Shown: positions 9,557-17,349 of the stretch, piece by piece
Position numbering within the stretch: position 1 is the first letter of the stretch
Layout of the letters: every line of letters starts with the position of its first letter
Translations under genes and position numbers: made by a program
Source of the DNA: Streptomyces sp. MMG1533
GTDB taxonomy: Bacteria; Actinomycetota; Actinomycetes; Streptomycetales; Streptomycetaceae
Direction: 5' to 3'
Assembly: GCF_001279775.1 (NCBI RefSeq)
Contig: NZ_LGDG01000246.1
Location: forward strand, 1-62,802
DNA: 62,802 bases
The notes under the pieces: model-generated
What the model was told of the DNA's origin: nothing
Databases searched by the model: none
What the model saw: the letters and a program-made list of their open reading frames with translations, nothing else

Positions 9557-10465
9557 ATGGCTTTCGAACCGCCGCAGCGTCTGGTGAGGGCGCTCGGTGA
9601 GACGGCACCGGACGGTGACGACTGGTTGGAGAAGCTGCCCGCGGCGGCCCGACAGGCCGTCGCGCTACGCGAGTTGAGCGTCGAGCGGGTGCAGATGCCC
9701 GGTGGGCGCAGCAGCCTGGTGGTGCTGGTGCGGCGGCCGGACGGGACGCCCGCCGTACTCAAGCTGGCCCCGCCCCGGGCCCGCCCCGAGGCTGAGCGGG
9801 CCGCACTCGTGCACTGGGCCGGTCGGGGCGCCGTGCAGCTGCTCGAACCTTTCACGGCGGAGGGTGTGCTGCTCCTGGAGCGGCTGCATCCGGACGTGTC
9901 GGTGCGGTCGCTGCCGGAGGCGAAGGCACTGCTGGAGGCTGCCGGGACGTTGCGGCGGCTGTGGCTGGAGCCACCCGCCGACGAGCACGCGCACGTCTTC
10001 GAGACGGTGGCCGAGCGGACCGGCCGACAGGCCGAGGCGATGCGGGCGAGCGCCGGCGCCGACGCCGAGGTGGCGGCCCTGGTGGACGCGGCGCTCGCGG
10101 CCCGCGAGGAGCTGCTGGCCGCGCCGCCCGAACACCGGCTGCTGCACGGCACGTTCCGGCAGAGCAAGGTGCTCGCCGGTGAGCGGACGCCGTGGCTGGC
10201 CGTGGGGCCGGACCCGGTGGTCGGCGAGTGCGCCTTCGATCTGGCGCGGCTCGTGCGGGACCGGGTGGAGGATCTGATCGCCTCGCCCTCGGGGGCTGCG
10301 ACGACCCGGCGCCGGGTGAAGCGGCTCGCGGAGTCGCTGGACGTGGACCAGGAACGGCTGCGGGGCTGGACGTTGTTCCGGGCGGTGGAGTCGGGGGTGC
10401 GGGCCCTTCGGGTGGGGCGGCCGAAGGATGCGGAGTTGTTGTTGGAGTTTGCCGGATGGCTTTGA
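9557..10465 (+). CDS. Aminoglycoside phosphotransferase-fold protein, probably catalytically inactive
   Basis: The 302-residue product resembles the aminoglycoside/streptomycin 6-phosphotransferase family. It has an N-lobe with a candidate ATP-binding Lys69 (AVLKL) and a C-lobe segment DPVVGECAFDLARL matching the family's DPxxxGDPAFDLA block. The catalytic loop, normally HGDLHxxN, reads HGTFRQSK (197-204), so both the catalytic Asp and the metal-binding Asn are lost. I infer a pseudoenzyme rather than a resistance determinant. It starts 27 nt after the DUF4439 gene and may share its transcript. Confidence 0.75.
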   Translation: MAFEPPQRLVRALGETAPDGDDWLEKLPAAARQAVALRELSVERVQMPGGRSSLVVLVRRPDGTPAVLKLAPPRARPEAERAALVHWAGRGAVQLLEPFTAEGVLLLERLHPDVSVRSLPEAKALLEAAGTLRRLWLEPPADEHAHVFETVAERTGRQAEAMRASAGADAEVAALVDAALAAREELLAAPPEHRLLHGTFRQSKVLAGERTPWLAVGPDPVVGECAFDLARLVRDRVEDLIASPSGAATTRRRVKRLAESLDVDQERLRGWTLFRAVESGVRALRVGRPKDAELLLEFAGWL

Positions 10466-10477
10466 GCCCCGCGCCCC

Positions 10478-10696
10478 TCAGAAAGCCGCACTCGCCGTCA
10501 GTTTGAGGGCCAGGGCCGGGCAGTCGGCGGCCGCTCTGCGGGCGCGTTTGACCGTTCTCGCGGGGACGGGCCGCCCATCGATCAGCGGGTAGCCCCACTC
10601 GTCGAGCGTGATGTGTTCGGGGAGGATCTCCGCGCACAGGCCGTGGCCCTCGCAGGCGGTCCAGTCGATGTCGATGCGCTGCGCGGTGTCAGGCAT
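10478..10696 (-). CDS. [3Fe-4S]-type ferredoxin
   Basis: The 72-residue product has Cys15, Cys21 and Cys59 in the pattern C-x5-C...CP (CEGHGLC and ADCPALAL), which fits the single-cluster [3Fe-4S] ferredoxins of Streptomyces, where one position of the normal 4Fe motif is not Cys. It overlaps the 3' end of the NuoF-like gene by 8 nt. It is the last gene of the redox operon, so it probably exchanges electrons with the NuoF-like flavoprotein in the cytoplasm. Confidence 0.9.
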   Translation of the reverse strand: MPDTAQRIDIDWTACEGHGLCAEILPEHITLDEWGYPLIDGRPVPARTVKRARRAAADCPALALKLTASAAF

Positions 10697-11915
10697 GTCG
10701 GCTCTCCTCGTGCGGTACGGGCAGCAGGGGCGTGGCGTCGGTCGCGGTGCACAACCCGTGTGCGTGGGCGTCGAGTTCGGCGGCGAAGGTGGTCAGCGCG
10801 CTGCGGACCAGGCGGACCGTGCCGTCGGGGTGGTGGCAGGCGCCGCGGCCCTCGACCAGGCCGGACCAGCGGGCGAGGTCGTCGCGGGTGGTGCCCTGGG
10901 GCCCGGGTGCGGCCAGGGTCCGGAAGGCGGCGGCGATACGGGGCAGGCCGTTGAGACAGGGGCCGCACTGGCCGGCCGACTGGAGGGCCAGGTAGCGCAG
11001 GACGCGGGCGGTCTCGGCGAGGCCGCAGCGGTCGGCGGGGAGCGCGGCGAGGACGCCCGCGCCCAGGAAGCCGGCGTCCAGGCGGAGCTCCGCGGCCTCG
11101 GCGGCCGGGATCCAGGTGCCGTGGTAGCCGCCGACCAGGACGGCGGACATGCCGTCGAGGGGCAGCAGTCGGCCTAGCGGCATGCCGAACGGGGCTTCCA
11201 CGACCCGGACTTCACGTCCCGGCACGTGGACGGTGCACAGGGCGCTGCCCGGCTGGGCCGGGGTCCCGGCGGAGCGGAACCAGTCGGCGCCGTAGCGGGC
11301 GATCAGCCCGAGGTGGGCCAGGGTCTCCACGTTCTGTACGAGGGTGGGGGCCCGGTGCACCCCGCGTTCGCGGACCGGCGGGTCCTGGTGCGCGGGCAGG
11401 GCGGCGCCGCCGCCGACGTACCGGGCGAGGGCCGAGGACTGTCCGGAAAGGAACCTCTTGGGGAGGCGTACGACCCGCACGGCGACGGGGTCGTCGCGCC
11501 GCGCGAGGGCGGACTCCAGGTAGGACGCGCCGTCCTCCACGGCCAGGTGGGCCTCGTCGGCGCCCACCGCCGCGGCGGCCACCTGGATCCCGTCCAGGAC
11601 GAGGTGGGGCGACAGCCGCAGCAGCGTCTTGTCCTTGCAGCTCGCCGGCTCGCCCTCCGCTCCGTTGGCGACGACCACGGGCGTGCGTCCGGTCCGGCGG
11701 CCCGCCTCGGCGACCGACGCCAGCTTGCGGTACACGGGGAACGCGGCTCCGCCCCGCCCGGTGAGGCCGGACTCGGCGACCGTACGCAGGAGGGCGACGG
11801 GATCGCCGTACGGCAGGGGGCCGTAGCGCTGCTCGTGGGTGGGGAGGTCGGCCGGGGCGCCGCCCGGGGCGAGCAGCCGGGGGGACATGTAGACGTCCGG
11901 GAAGGTCATGGTCAC
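10689..11915 (-). CDS. NuoF-like flavoprotein with SLBB and Fe-S domains
   Basis: The 408-residue product resembles the NADH-binding subunit of complex I. Visible blocks are the FMN loop GRGGAAFPVYRKL (53-65), NGAEGEPASCKDK (84-96), an SLBB-like region (about 225-300) and a C-terminal Fe-S segment. That segment has only Cys317, Cys320 and Cys360: the first Cys of the usual ESCGxCxPC is Ala (QSAGQCGPC). No other nuo genes are near, so it is a stand-alone electron-input module. It overlaps the upstream membrane protein gene and the downstream ferredoxin gene. The probable role is passing electrons from NAD(P)H or ferredoxin towards the membrane di-heme protein. Confidence 0.85.
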   Translation of the reverse strand: MTMTFPDVYMSPRLLAPGGAPADLPTHEQRYGPLPYGDPVALLRTVAESGLTGRGGAAFPVYRKLASVAEAGRRTGRTPVVVANGAEGEPASCKDKTLLRLSPHLVLDGIQVAAAAVGADEAHLAVEDGASYLESALARRDDPVAVRVVRLPKRFLSGQSSALARYVGGGAALPAHQDPPVRERGVHRAPTLVQNVETLAHLGLIARYGADWFRSAGTPAQPGSALCTVHVPGREVRVVEAPFGMPLGRLLPLDGMSAVLVGGYHGTWIPAAEAAELRLDAGFLGAGVLAALPADRCGLAETARVLRYLALQSAGQCGPCLNGLPRIAAAFRTLAAPGPQGTTRDDLARWSGLVEGRGACHHPDGTVRLVRSALTTFAAELDAHAHGLCTATDATPLLPVPHEESRHA

Positions 11916-12493
11916 GGTCGGGCTCCTTCGGCCGTGCGGAGAAGGGCGGCGGGAGTGCGGCGCCCGGCGCGGGCAAAGTGCGCGACGCGGATGCCGAAGG
12001 CGGCGACCACGGCGGCCACGCAGGCGACGGTCAGCCAGGTCATCCAGTCGGTGCCGGTGTCCGTCCCGATGCCGATGCCGTGGATCAGGGCGACGGGCCA
12101 GGAGGCGTAGGCCAGCCAGTGCACGGCCCGCCAGACGCGGTGCCCGATGCGTTCCCGCAGGAGGCTGGTGACCACGACCGCGAGCATCAGGTCGAGGGCG
12201 ACCGTGCCGAGGCCGAGCCAGAGGGGCTGGTAGTCGGAGACGAAGGGGACGAGGGCGTCGAGGACGGTGATGTCGACGTAGCCGTCGACGATCGCGGTCG
12301 TGATGTGGAGGGCCAGGAAGGCGGTCGCGGAGAGGGAGAGGGTGCGGTGGAGACTCATCGTGCCGAAGCGGGGCAGGCCCGGGATCCGGCCGCGCAGCCG
12401 TACGGCGATCCCGAGCAGGACGACCAGGGTGAAGAGGACGAGGCAGACGGCGCCGGTGGCGCGGTTGGCGTACCAGAGGGTCTCGGAGGTCAT
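11912..12493 (-). CDS. Ferric reductase-like di-heme membrane protein
   Basis: Start ATG at 12493 is chosen for the GGAGG upstream and its ATGA overlap with apbE; the longer open frame is antisense noise. The 193-residue product has about five membrane segments. Two helices each carry a pair of His (His49/His63 and His125/His138, spaced 14 and 13 residues), the pattern expected for two b-type hemes in ferric reductase-like transmembrane domains. It lacks the FAD/NAD domain of full ferric reductases, so electrons must come from another protein, most simply the adjacent NuoF-like product. The predicted role is moving electrons across the membrane to an exported acceptor. Confidence 0.85.
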   Translation of the reverse strand: MTSETLWYANRATGAVCLVLFTLVVLLGIAVRLRGRIPGLPRFGTMSLHRTLSLSATAFLALHITTAIVDGYVDITVLDALVPFVSDYQPLWLGLGTVALDLMLAVVVTSLLRERIGHRVWRAVHWLAYASWPVALIHGIGIGTDTGTDWMTWLTVACVAAVVAAFGIRVAHFARAGRRTPAALLRTAEGARP

Positions 12494-13461
12494 GCTGCTG
12501 CCTCCACGGGGACCGGGGTGGGCCAGCCGGGAGTCGTCACGACGGTCCCGTTCTGCGCGACCAGCCTCGCCGGGAGGCCGCGCCCGGTGAGCCAGCGTTC
12601 CGCGCCCGCGCCCTTGACCAGGGCGGCCGTGGTCGCCGCGTTGGCGTCGGCACAGGTGGCCGCGGCGACCGAGACCGTGCGCCACGGGGTGCGGACCGGC
12701 AGGCCGGTGCCGGGGTCGACGATGTGGTGGAGTTCGTGGCCGTCCCGCTGCCAGCGGCGGGCCGCCGTGCCGGAGGTGGCGAGGCCGCCGCCGTGGAGGC
12801 CTACCGTGGCGTACGAGCCCTGCGTCGGCGTCTCCTCCACGGGGCCGGTGACGTCCTGGACGCGGATCTGCCAGCCGCCCGCCGGGGCCTCGCCCGCGAC
12901 GGCAGTGTCGCCGCCGAGGCTGACCAGGACCCCGCAGCCCGCGGCGCGGGCCAGCATGGCCGCGGCCCTGTCTGCGGCCCAGGCCTTGGCGGTGGCGCCG
13001 AGGTCGAGGCGGACGCCCATCGGGACGGTGACCGTGTCGGTCGCGCGGTCCAGCCGCACCTGGCGCCAGCCGGGCGCCCGCCTGACGTTCAGCCGGACCG
13101 GGCGGTCGTCCTCCTGGACGAGGGTGAAGTCGCGGTCGTAGCCGATCGCGGCCATCGCCGAGCCGACCGTCGGGTCGACCGCCCCGTCCGTCGCCTCGGC
13201 GGCGCCCAGGGCGACCGCGAGGGCCTCGGCGAGCAGCGGGCTGACCCGGACCGGGCGGCCCTGCGCACTGTCGAGCGCGACCAGCTCGGAGTCCGTACGG
13301 AAGCGGCTGCACGCCGCGTCGACCTCGGCGAGGTGCCGGGCCAGGAGCAGGTTGCAGGAGTCCAGGAGGGCCGGGTCGGTGACCACGAGACGGACGGTCG
13401 TACCGAGAGCACGCCAGTCCGTGGCGGCCGTGGTGCGCGGGGCGGTGGCGGTGGCCGTCAT
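12490..13461 (-). CDS. apbE: FAD:protein FMN transferase ApbE
   Basis: ApbE cleaves FAD and attaches FMN through a phosphoester to a Ser or Thr in a DxxS/T-G-A-S/T motif of target proteins. The 323-residue product shows the family blocks DLGATAKAW (153-161), SLGGD (181-185), HHIVDPGTG (245-253) and a metal-binding ADANAATTA (271-279). It has no visible signal peptide, unlike many ApbE proteins, so flavinylation may take place in the cytoplasm before export. It overlaps the Ser-rich carrier gene upstream and the di-heme protein gene downstream by 4 nt each. Confidence 0.93.
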   Translation of the reverse strand: MTATATAPRTTAATDWRALGTTVRLVVTDPALLDSCNLLLARHLAEVDAACSRFRTDSELVALDSAQGRPVRVSPLLAEALAVALGAAEATDGAVDPTVGSAMAAIGYDRDFTLVQEDDRPVRLNVRRAPGWRQVRLDRATDTVTVPMGVRLDLGATAKAWAADRAAAMLARAAGCGVLVSLGGDTAVAGEAPAGGWQIRVQDVTGPVEETPTQGSYATVGLHGGGLATSGTAARRWQRDGHELHHIVDPGTGLPVRTPWRTVSVAAATCADANAATTAALVKGAGAERWLTGRGLPARLVAQNGTVVTTPGWPTPVPVEAAA

Positions 13462-13817
13462 GACGCCCCCGAGGTGGAGTCGGCGGAGCCGCTGCCGGAG
13501 GTGAGGCCGGAGGAGGAGTCCGTGGAGGAGCTGCTCGACGACGAGTCGTCCGACGAGGACGAGGTGCCTGCCGAGGACGACGAATCCGTATCACCGCTGC
13601 TCGAACTCGACGACGAGGACGAGGACGAGGAAGCGGAAGAGGACGTCGAGGGCGTGGTGCCGCTCGCCGTCGTGCTCGCATCCGCCTGCATCGTGCCGAC
13701 CAGGGCGAACACCCCCGCCGCAGCCGCGAGCGTGACCGCCGCCGCGGCGGCCGCCGTGCGTCGGGTCCCTCTGCGGACCAGCGCTGCGGCGCCCCGCTCC
13801 CTGCCTCTGCCTGTCAT
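13458..13817 (-). CDS. Ser-rich exported protein with C-terminal flavinylation motif
   Basis: Start ATG at 13817 has GGAGGGG upstream; an in-frame ATG at 13898 would add a poor leader. The 119-residue product has a basic n-region with Arg pairs (VRRGTRR), a hydrophobic Ala-rich segment (about 21-42), a possible signal cleavage site (ADA-S), and then about 65 residues that are mostly Ser with some Asp, Thr and Gly. It ends in DSTSGAS (113-119), an exact match to the ApbE target motif DxxSGAS, and the acceptor Ser is the last residue. No PF04205-type FMN-binding domain is present. The gene overlaps apbE by 4 nt. I infer a minimal flavin carrier on a flexible tether, working with the di-heme membrane protein. 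Confidence 0.75.
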   Translation of the reverse strand: MTGRGRERGAAALVRRGTRRTAAAAAAVTLAAAAGVFALVGTMQADASTTASGTTPSTSSSASSSSSSSSSSSSGDTDSSSSAGTSSSSDDSSSSSSSTDSSSGLTSGSGSADSTSGAS

Positions 13818-13956
13818 GGCCGTACCCCTCCGTAGCCGTGGTGACGTTGTGTCACCCACTACGGTCGGGTACGGCCCTGAGAGAAGTCTGTGAGGCACCC
13901 ATACGGCCCCACAGAACTCCCTGAGAGGTGCCTTTAAATCACAAGGCGCCTTTGCG

Positions 13957-15657
13957 TCACGCCGTCAGGCGCGCGATCGCCTCCTCGACCGTCAGCTCCT
14001 CGCGCTCACCGGTCCGGCGGTCCTTCAGCTCCAGCACACCCTCGGCGGCCCGCCGGCCGGCCACCAGGATCTGCGGTACGCCCATCAGCTCCGAGTCCGT
14101 GAACTTCACGCCCGGCGAGACCCCGGCGCGGTCGTCCACCAGGACGCGGAGACCGGCCGCCGCCAGCTTCCCGGAGACGTCCAGGGCGAGTTCGGTCTGG
14201 AGGGCCTTGCCCGCGGCGACGACGTGCACGTCGGCCGGGGCGACCTCCTTGGGCCAGCACAGGCCCTTGTCGTCGGCGGTCTGCTCGGCGAGGGCGGCGA
14301 CCGCGCGGGAGACGCCGATGCCGTAGGAGCCCATGGTCACGCGGACCGGCTTGCCGTTCTGGCCGAGGACGTCGAGCTTGAGGGCGTCGGCGTACTTGCG
14401 GCCGAGCTGGAAGATGTGGCCGATCTCGATGGCGCGGTCCAGCTTGAGGCCGGTGCCGCACTTCGGGCAGGGGTCGCCCTCCTGGACGACCACGACGTCG
14501 ACGTACTCCCCGACCTCGAAGTCGCGGCCCACGACGACGTTCTTCGCGTGCGTGTGCTCCTTGTTGGCGCCCGTGATCCACGCGGTGCCCGGGGCCACAC
14601 GCGGGTCGGCGATGTACTTGACCTTCTCCAGGCCCTGCGGCCCGACGTACCCGCGGACCAGGTCCGGACGGCCCACGAAGTCCGCCTCGGTGACCATCTC
14701 GACGGAGGCCGGGGCGAAGTGCGCCTCGACCTTGCCCAGGTCGACCTCACGGTCGCCGGGCACTCCGACGGCCACGATCTCTCCGTCGACCTTCACCAGC
14801 AGGTTCTTCAGGGTGGCGGAGGCCGGGACGCCGAGGGAGGCGGCGAGGGTCTCGATGGTCGGGGTGTCGGGGGTGGGGATCTCCTCGGCGGCCGGGACAT
14901 CAGAGCCGTCCACCGTCCTCAGCTCGTACGCGATCGCCTCGGTGTTGGCCGCGAAGTCGCAGTTCGGGCAGTCCGCGAAGGTGTCCTCGCCGGCGCCTGC
15001 CGGAGCGAGGAACTCCTCCGACTTCGAACCGCCCATCGCGCCCGCGGTGGCGGCGCAGATCCGGTAGTCGAGGCCGAGACGCTCGAAGACCTTCCGGTAG
15101 GCCTGGCGGTGCAGGGCGTAGGACCGGGCGAGGCCCTCGTCCTCGGTGTCGAAGGAGTAGGAGTCCTTCATCAGGAACTCGCGGCCGCGCAGGATGCCGG
15201 CGCGGGGGCGGGCCTCGTCGCGGAACTTGGTCTGGATCTGGTAGAGGATGACCGGCAGGTCCTTGTAGGAGGACGCCTGGTCCTTCACGATCAGCGTGAA
15301 GATCTCCTCGTGGGTCGGGCCGAGGAGGTAGTCGCCGCCCTTGCGGTCCTTCAGGCGGAACAGCTCCGGTCCGTACTCGTCCCAGCGGCCCGTCGCCTCG
15401 TACGGCTCACGCGGCAGCAGCGCGGGGAGCAGCACCTCCTGGGCGCCGATGGCGTCCATCTCCTCGCGGACGATCCGCTCCACGTTGGCGAGGACCTTCT
15501 TGCCGAGCGGCAGCCAGGTCCACACGCCGGCCGCGGTACGGCGGACGTACCCGGCACGGACGAGCAGCTTGTGACTGAGGACCTCGGCGTCCGCCGGGTC
15601 ATCGCGCAGCGTCTTGGCCATCAACTGGGACATGCGCTGGACCGGTGCGTTCGCCAT
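13957..15657 (-). CDS. proS: Prolyl-tRNA synthetase (bacterial type)
   Basis: The enzyme charges tRNA-Pro. The 566-residue product has the class II blocks ([30 protein letters not shown]), an editing insertion of about 180 residues between motifs 2 and 3, motif 3 near [13 protein letters not shown], and the C-terminal anticodon-binding domain. Length and domain order are those of the bacterial type. It starts with ATG at 15657. A 139-nt gap separates its stop from the redox operon's first gene. Confidence 0.97.
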   Translation of the reverse strand: MANAPVQRMSQLMAKTLRDDPADAEVLSHKLLVRAGYVRRTAAGVWTWLPLGKKVLANVERIVREEMDAIGAQEVLLPALLPREPYEATGRWDEYGPELFRLKDRKGGDYLLGPTHEEIFTLIVKDQASSYKDLPVILYQIQTKFRDEARPRAGILRGREFLMKDSYSFDTEDEGLARSYALHRQAYRKVFERLGLDYRICAATAGAMGGSKSEEFLAPAGAGEDTFADCPNCDFAANTEAIAYELRTVDGSDVPAAEEIPTPDTPTIETLAASLGVPASATLKNLLVKVDGEIVAVGVPGDREVDLGKVEAHFAPASVEMVTEADFVGRPDLVRGYVGPQGLEKVKYIADPRVAPGTAWITGANKEHTHAKNVVVGRDFEVGEYVDVVVVQEGDPCPKCGTGLKLDRAIEIGHIFQLGRKYADALKLDVLGQNGKPVRVTMGSYGIGVSRAVAALAEQTADDKGLCWPKEVAPADVHVVAAGKALQTELALDVSGKLAAAGLRVLVDDRAGVSPGVKFTDSELMGVPQILVAGRRAAEGVLELKDRRTGEREELTVEEAIARLTA

Positions 15658-15729
15658 GGTTGTCGTACTCCTGCTGCGTAAGGGTGATGGCAGGAGGTTA
15701 GCCGGGGGGTGCGGGACGGTGGAAATCGG

Positions 15730-16260
15730 TTAGCGGCGGCGCAGGGGCAACGGGGCACCCATCACGGCGTACGGCTTCGGCGCGCTGGGGAACAGGACCT
15801 GGCGGGCCAGGTCCTGGTAGCCGAGGGAGTGGTAGAGGCCGCGGGCCGGGCTGTCCTGGTCGATCGCGGAGAGGATCGAACGCGGTTCGGTGGCGGTTTC
15901 GGTGATCGTGGTGATCAGGGCGCGGCCGATGCCACGGTTCTGGTGGTGCGGGTGGACGTGCAGCTCGGTGATCACGAAGGAGTTGTCGAGCCAGTCGTCG
16001 CAGTGCCGTGCCCGGAGGTACGGCTCCACGACGGTCGACCACCAGTGGGTGCGGTCGTTGGGCATGCCGTAGACGAACCCGACGAGGCGGCCATGGGTGG
16101 TGGCGCCGAAGGATCTCGCACCCGGGTAGTTCATGTGGCGCAGGACGATCTGGCGGCGTACGGCGACCTCGTCGGGGCCCAGTCCGAAGGCCAGAGCCTG
16201 GACGGCCAGGGCCTCGTCCACGTGCGATGACAGGTCCAAGAGGCCGATGACGAGGTCCAT
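15730..16260 (-). CDS. GNAT family N-acetyltransferase
   Basis: The 176-residue product carries the GNAT acetyl-CoA motif A, here ITELHVHPHHQNRGIGRAL, followed by the C-terminal GLYHSLGYQ block. It lies upstream of proS on the same strand. The substrate cannot be told from the sequence. Confidence 0.85.
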   Translation of the reverse strand: MDLVIGLLDLSSHVDEALAVQALAFGLGPDEVAVRRQIVLRHMNYPGARSFGATTHGRLVGFVYGMPNDRTHWWSTVVEPYLRARHCDDWLDNSFVITELHVHPHHQNRGIGRALITTITETATEPRSILSAIDQDSPARGLYHSLGYQDLARQVLFPSAPKPYAVMGAPLPLRRR

Positions 16261-16302
16261 GTCGGGGAGCCTACAGGGGGGTTTCGGTGGAGGTGGGGCC
16301 GG

Positions 16303-17151
16303 TCAGAACAGGACACTCATGAACTCGCCCACCTCTTGGAAGCCCACCCGCCGGTATGTCCGCCTCGCCGCCGTGTTGAAGTCGTTCACGTACAGGCTCA
16401 CCACCGGGGCCACGTCCGCCAGCGCGTAGCGCAGTACCGCCGCCATGCCCGGAGCCGCCAGGCCCCTCCCCCGGTACTCGGGGGCGACCCACACGCCCTG
16501 GATCTGGCAGGCGCGGTCGGTCGCGGCGCCGATCTCGGCCTTGAAGAGGACCCTGCCGTCGGCGTCGAGACGGGCGAAGGAGCGGCCGGAGCCGACGAGT
16601 TCGGCGACCCGGGCCTGGTACAACAGCCCGCCGTCCCCCGCCATCGGCGAGACGCCGACCTCCTCGGTGAACATCGCCACGCACGCCGGCATGATCGTCT
16701 CCATCTCGTCCTTGCGGATGCGACGGACGTAGGGATCCGGGGCGATCGTGGTGGACAGGCGGTCGGTGACCATGAGGGGCTGGTGGGCGCGGACCTCGCG
16801 GGCCGGACCCCAGCTCGGCTCCAGCAACCGCCAGAGCAGGGAGGTGGGTTCGGCCGGGCCGACGACGGAGGAGCAGCGGCGGCCGGCCCTGCGGGCGCGG
16901 TCCGCGAAGGCATGGACGGCCCTCGGGGTCGCGCAGATCGGGACCAGGTTGGCGCCCGCGTAGCACAGGGACGTGAGCATGCCGTCCTCGTACCAGCCCC
17001 ACATCTCGCCGCCGAGCCGCCACGGGTCGAGACCCGCGACCTGCACCCGGGACGTCACGAAGGCGTTCGCGACCGGCTCACGGTCGAGGACGGCGAGCGC
17101 GGCATCCAGGTCGCTCGGTTCGAGGACCCGGGAAGTGGTCTGGGTCAACAC
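16303..17151 (-). CDS. GNAT acetyltransferase with DUF4081 N-terminal domain
   Basis: The product has about 282 residues. The N-terminal half (VANAFVTSRVQVAGLDPWRLGG) matches DUF4081. The C-terminal half is a GNAT fold with IQGVWVAPEYRGRGLAAPGM and SLYVNDFNTAARRTYRRVGF. I place the start at the GTG at 17151 (VLTQTTSRVLEPSDLDAAL), with GAGG 9 nt upstream; the frame continues to a GTG at 17190 with a weaker site. Actinobacteria often keep it near ispG. The substrate is unknown. Confidence 0.82.
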   Translation of the reverse strand: MLTQTTSRVLEPSDLDAALAVLDREPVANAFVTSRVQVAGLDPWRLGGEMWGWYEDGMLTSLCYAGANLVPICATPRAVHAFADRARRAGRRCSSVVGPAEPTSLLWRLLEPSWGPAREVRAHQPLMVTDRLSTTIAPDPYVRRIRKDEMETIMPACVAMFTEEVGVSPMAGDGGLLYQARVAELVGSGRSFARLDADGRVLFKAEIGAATDRACQIQGVWVAPEYRGRGLAAPGMAAVLRYALADVAPVVSLYVNDFNTAARRTYRRVGFQEVGEFMSVLF

Positions 17152-17349
17152 GGGGCGGGGCCTCACACTGGGGTCTGCTGATCTCCGCACTGTACCTGCG
17201 GAAGCTGAGCGGCGTCGCCCTGTGTTCGGTGCCGCTCGCTTGTCGGTGACCGTCGGCCGCAGCCCCGTCCCTGGGGGCTGAGGCCCCTAAGCCCCCCCGC
17301 TTCGGCCCCTGAACGGACCTCGCCCTCAACGGGCGGACGGGCTGAGGCG

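Noticed and set aside
9557..10465. Active aminoglycoside resistance kinase
   Set aside because: The catalytic Asp and Asn of the HGDLHxxN loop are replaced (HGTFRQSK).
12724..13893. Plus-strand acidic open frame opposite apbE and the Ser-rich gene
   Set aside because: The acidic Glu/Asp stretch is the complement of the poly-Ser codons. The minus-strand genes have proper start sites and overlaps.
17200..17349. Terminator after ispG
   Set aside because: Only short imperfect stems (about 5 bp) are visible in this gap, too weak to call.
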